A stretch of 64,000 nucleotides of DNA, taken from the NCBI RefSeq assembly GCF_000282595.1, contig NZ_AKIZ01000014.1:248001-312000 (forward strand), written 5' to 3'. This document shows positions 62,265-64,000 of this stretch, in pieces. The notes under the pieces are model-generated. The model was not told the origin of the DNA. It did no database searches and saw only the letters and a program-made list of their open reading frames with translations. Positions within the stretch are counted from its first letter, which is position 1; the number at the start of each line of letters is the position of its first letter. Both the position numbers and the translations under genes were made by a program. Origin of the DNA: Phyllobacterium sp. YR531. Its GTDB lineage: Bacteria > Pseudomonadota > Alphaproteobacteria > Rhizobiales > Rhizobiaceae.

Positions 62265-62498
62265 CTACTGCCGGGTAACAACGACCGGGATCAGAAGATC
62301 GCCCCAGTTGCCATCACCACCGTGGTGACGGGCGGAGCGGACCAGTTCCACGGAAACCCCGGCATCAACTGCTTTCATGACAGACTGGTTGAGGCGGTGC
62401 AGATCATTGGCGACCATACGAATGACAGCCTGCTGGTCCGCATTCATGGAGGAAGCCTGTTCCTCAGCCCGTTCTTTTACGCGTGAAATGGAAGCCAT
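62265..62498 (-). CDS. Small conserved protein downstream of aceA
   Basis: The 77-residue product is helical in its first half (VKERAEEQASSMNADQQAVIRMVANDLHRLN) and carries a conserved-looking C-terminal HHGGDGNWGDLLIPVVV. A strong AGGAGA site precedes the ATG, and only 22 bases separate it from the aceA stop, so it is co-transcribed with isocitrate lyase. No domain or function is known to me. A strong terminator follows. It may be a small partner of the glyoxylate shunt. Confidence 0.65.
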   Translation of the reverse strand: MASISRVKERAEEQASSMNADQQAVIRMVANDLHRLNQSVMKAVDAGVSVELVRSARHHGGDGNWGDLLIPVVVTRQ

Positions 62499-62520
62499 GA
62501 TTGTTCTCCTCTCGTTATCT

Positions 62521-63810
<1,290 letters not shown>

Positions 63811-63960
63811 TGTCGTCTCCAGAATAAAGTTTTGCTTTTGCGGCGGTCAGATCGGGAGGTGTATATCGCCGTTTCTGTATGACTAAATTTACATTGCACT
63901 GCGATGAAAGCGAGCAATATCGCCAATTAACGCTGATTTATCGAGTTATCTTGTCGAGCG

Positions 63961-63983
63961 ATTTACAATATCCGATTGTAAAT
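63961..63983. promoter_or_regulatory. Palindrome upstream of aceA
   Basis: ATTTACAAT-ATCCG-ATTGTAAAT is a perfect nine-base inverted repeat with a five-base centre. A partial half-site ATTTACATTG occurs at about 63886-63895. It lies about 150 bases upstream of the aceA start and continues to the window edge, so it may also serve a divergent gene outside the window. Confidence 0.55.
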
Positions 63984-64000
63984 CTGTAAAAATTGTAATA

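Overview
The window looks like an ordinary stretch of chromosome from a Brucellaceae-type alphaproteobacterium (Brucella/Ochrobactrum/Pseudochrobactrum-like). This rests on several signs: the murA-DUF2948-hisD-UPF0262-LMW phosphatase-infA-maf-yacG gene order, a C4-pathway 5-aminolevulinate synthase, a zwf-pgl-edd Entner-Doudoroff operon, DUF1127 and DUF952 proteins, and a small RNA with the architecture of the rhizobial alpha-r14 family. The genus is an inference from gene order and protein style, not from any search. No prophage, integrase, transposase, CRISPR array or rRNA operon was seen. Both edges cut into ordinary sequence: a CAP-domain gene is truncated at the left edge, and the right edge holds the promoter region of aceA.

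Layout. 1-10 kb: CAP-domain lipoprotein-like fragment, MATE exporter, DUF952-pyrD pair, secreted and VOC proteins, proline iminopeptidase, and a tail-to-tail two-component pair (LuxR-type regulator plus a 1161-residue symporter-domain hybrid kinase) that resembles the CrbS/CrbR acetate switch. 10-17 kb: mscL, an aminotransferase, hemA, galE, an MgtC-like protein, a small NepR-like ORF, an azoreductase with a divergent LysR regulator, and tRNA-Thr(GGT). 17-23 kb: the murA to yacG housekeeping run. 23-27 kb: an oxidoreductase, tRNA-Phe(GAA), then three small surface-glycan genes and an envelope protein. 27-34 kb: DUF1127, amidase, glycerate kinase, several small secreted proteins, a three-hairpin anti-Shine-Dalgarno sRNA, an LLM flavin oxidoreductase and proC.

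34.8-44.2 kb is a surface polysaccharide locus. It holds a polymerase/ligase-like membrane protein, GT2, GT4, WecB/TagA/CpsF and DUF6492 glycosyltransferase-like proteins, a Wzx-like flippase and a Wzz/GumC-like co-polymerase. A HigB-HigA toxin-antitoxin pair sits between the flippase and Wzz genes. 44.2-47.6 kb couples a solitary sarcosine-oxidase beta-like flavoprotein with folD and a GbdR/GlxA-type regulator, which suggests one-carbon metabolism from methylated glycines. 47.6-52 kb: an orphan VapB-like antitoxin, then edd, pgl and zwf. 52-58.5 kb: an aldehyde dehydrogenase, two SDRs, a PuuA-like glutamine-synthetase family enzyme and a PuuB-like oxidase, consistent with amine or polyamine breakdown. 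58.5-64 kb: a second HigBA pair with a palindromic operator, a KAS III-like enzyme, a Pit phosphate transporter, intergenic repeats, a small conserved protein and aceA.

The most notable items are the anti-SD sRNA (about 30936-31062), the glycan locus with its embedded addiction module, the SoxB-FolD-GbdR-like one-carbon locus, the CrbS/CrbR-like pair, and several perfect palindromes in promoter regions. Functions are read from motifs visible in the translations; start codons were chosen by ribosome-binding sites and family length where possible.
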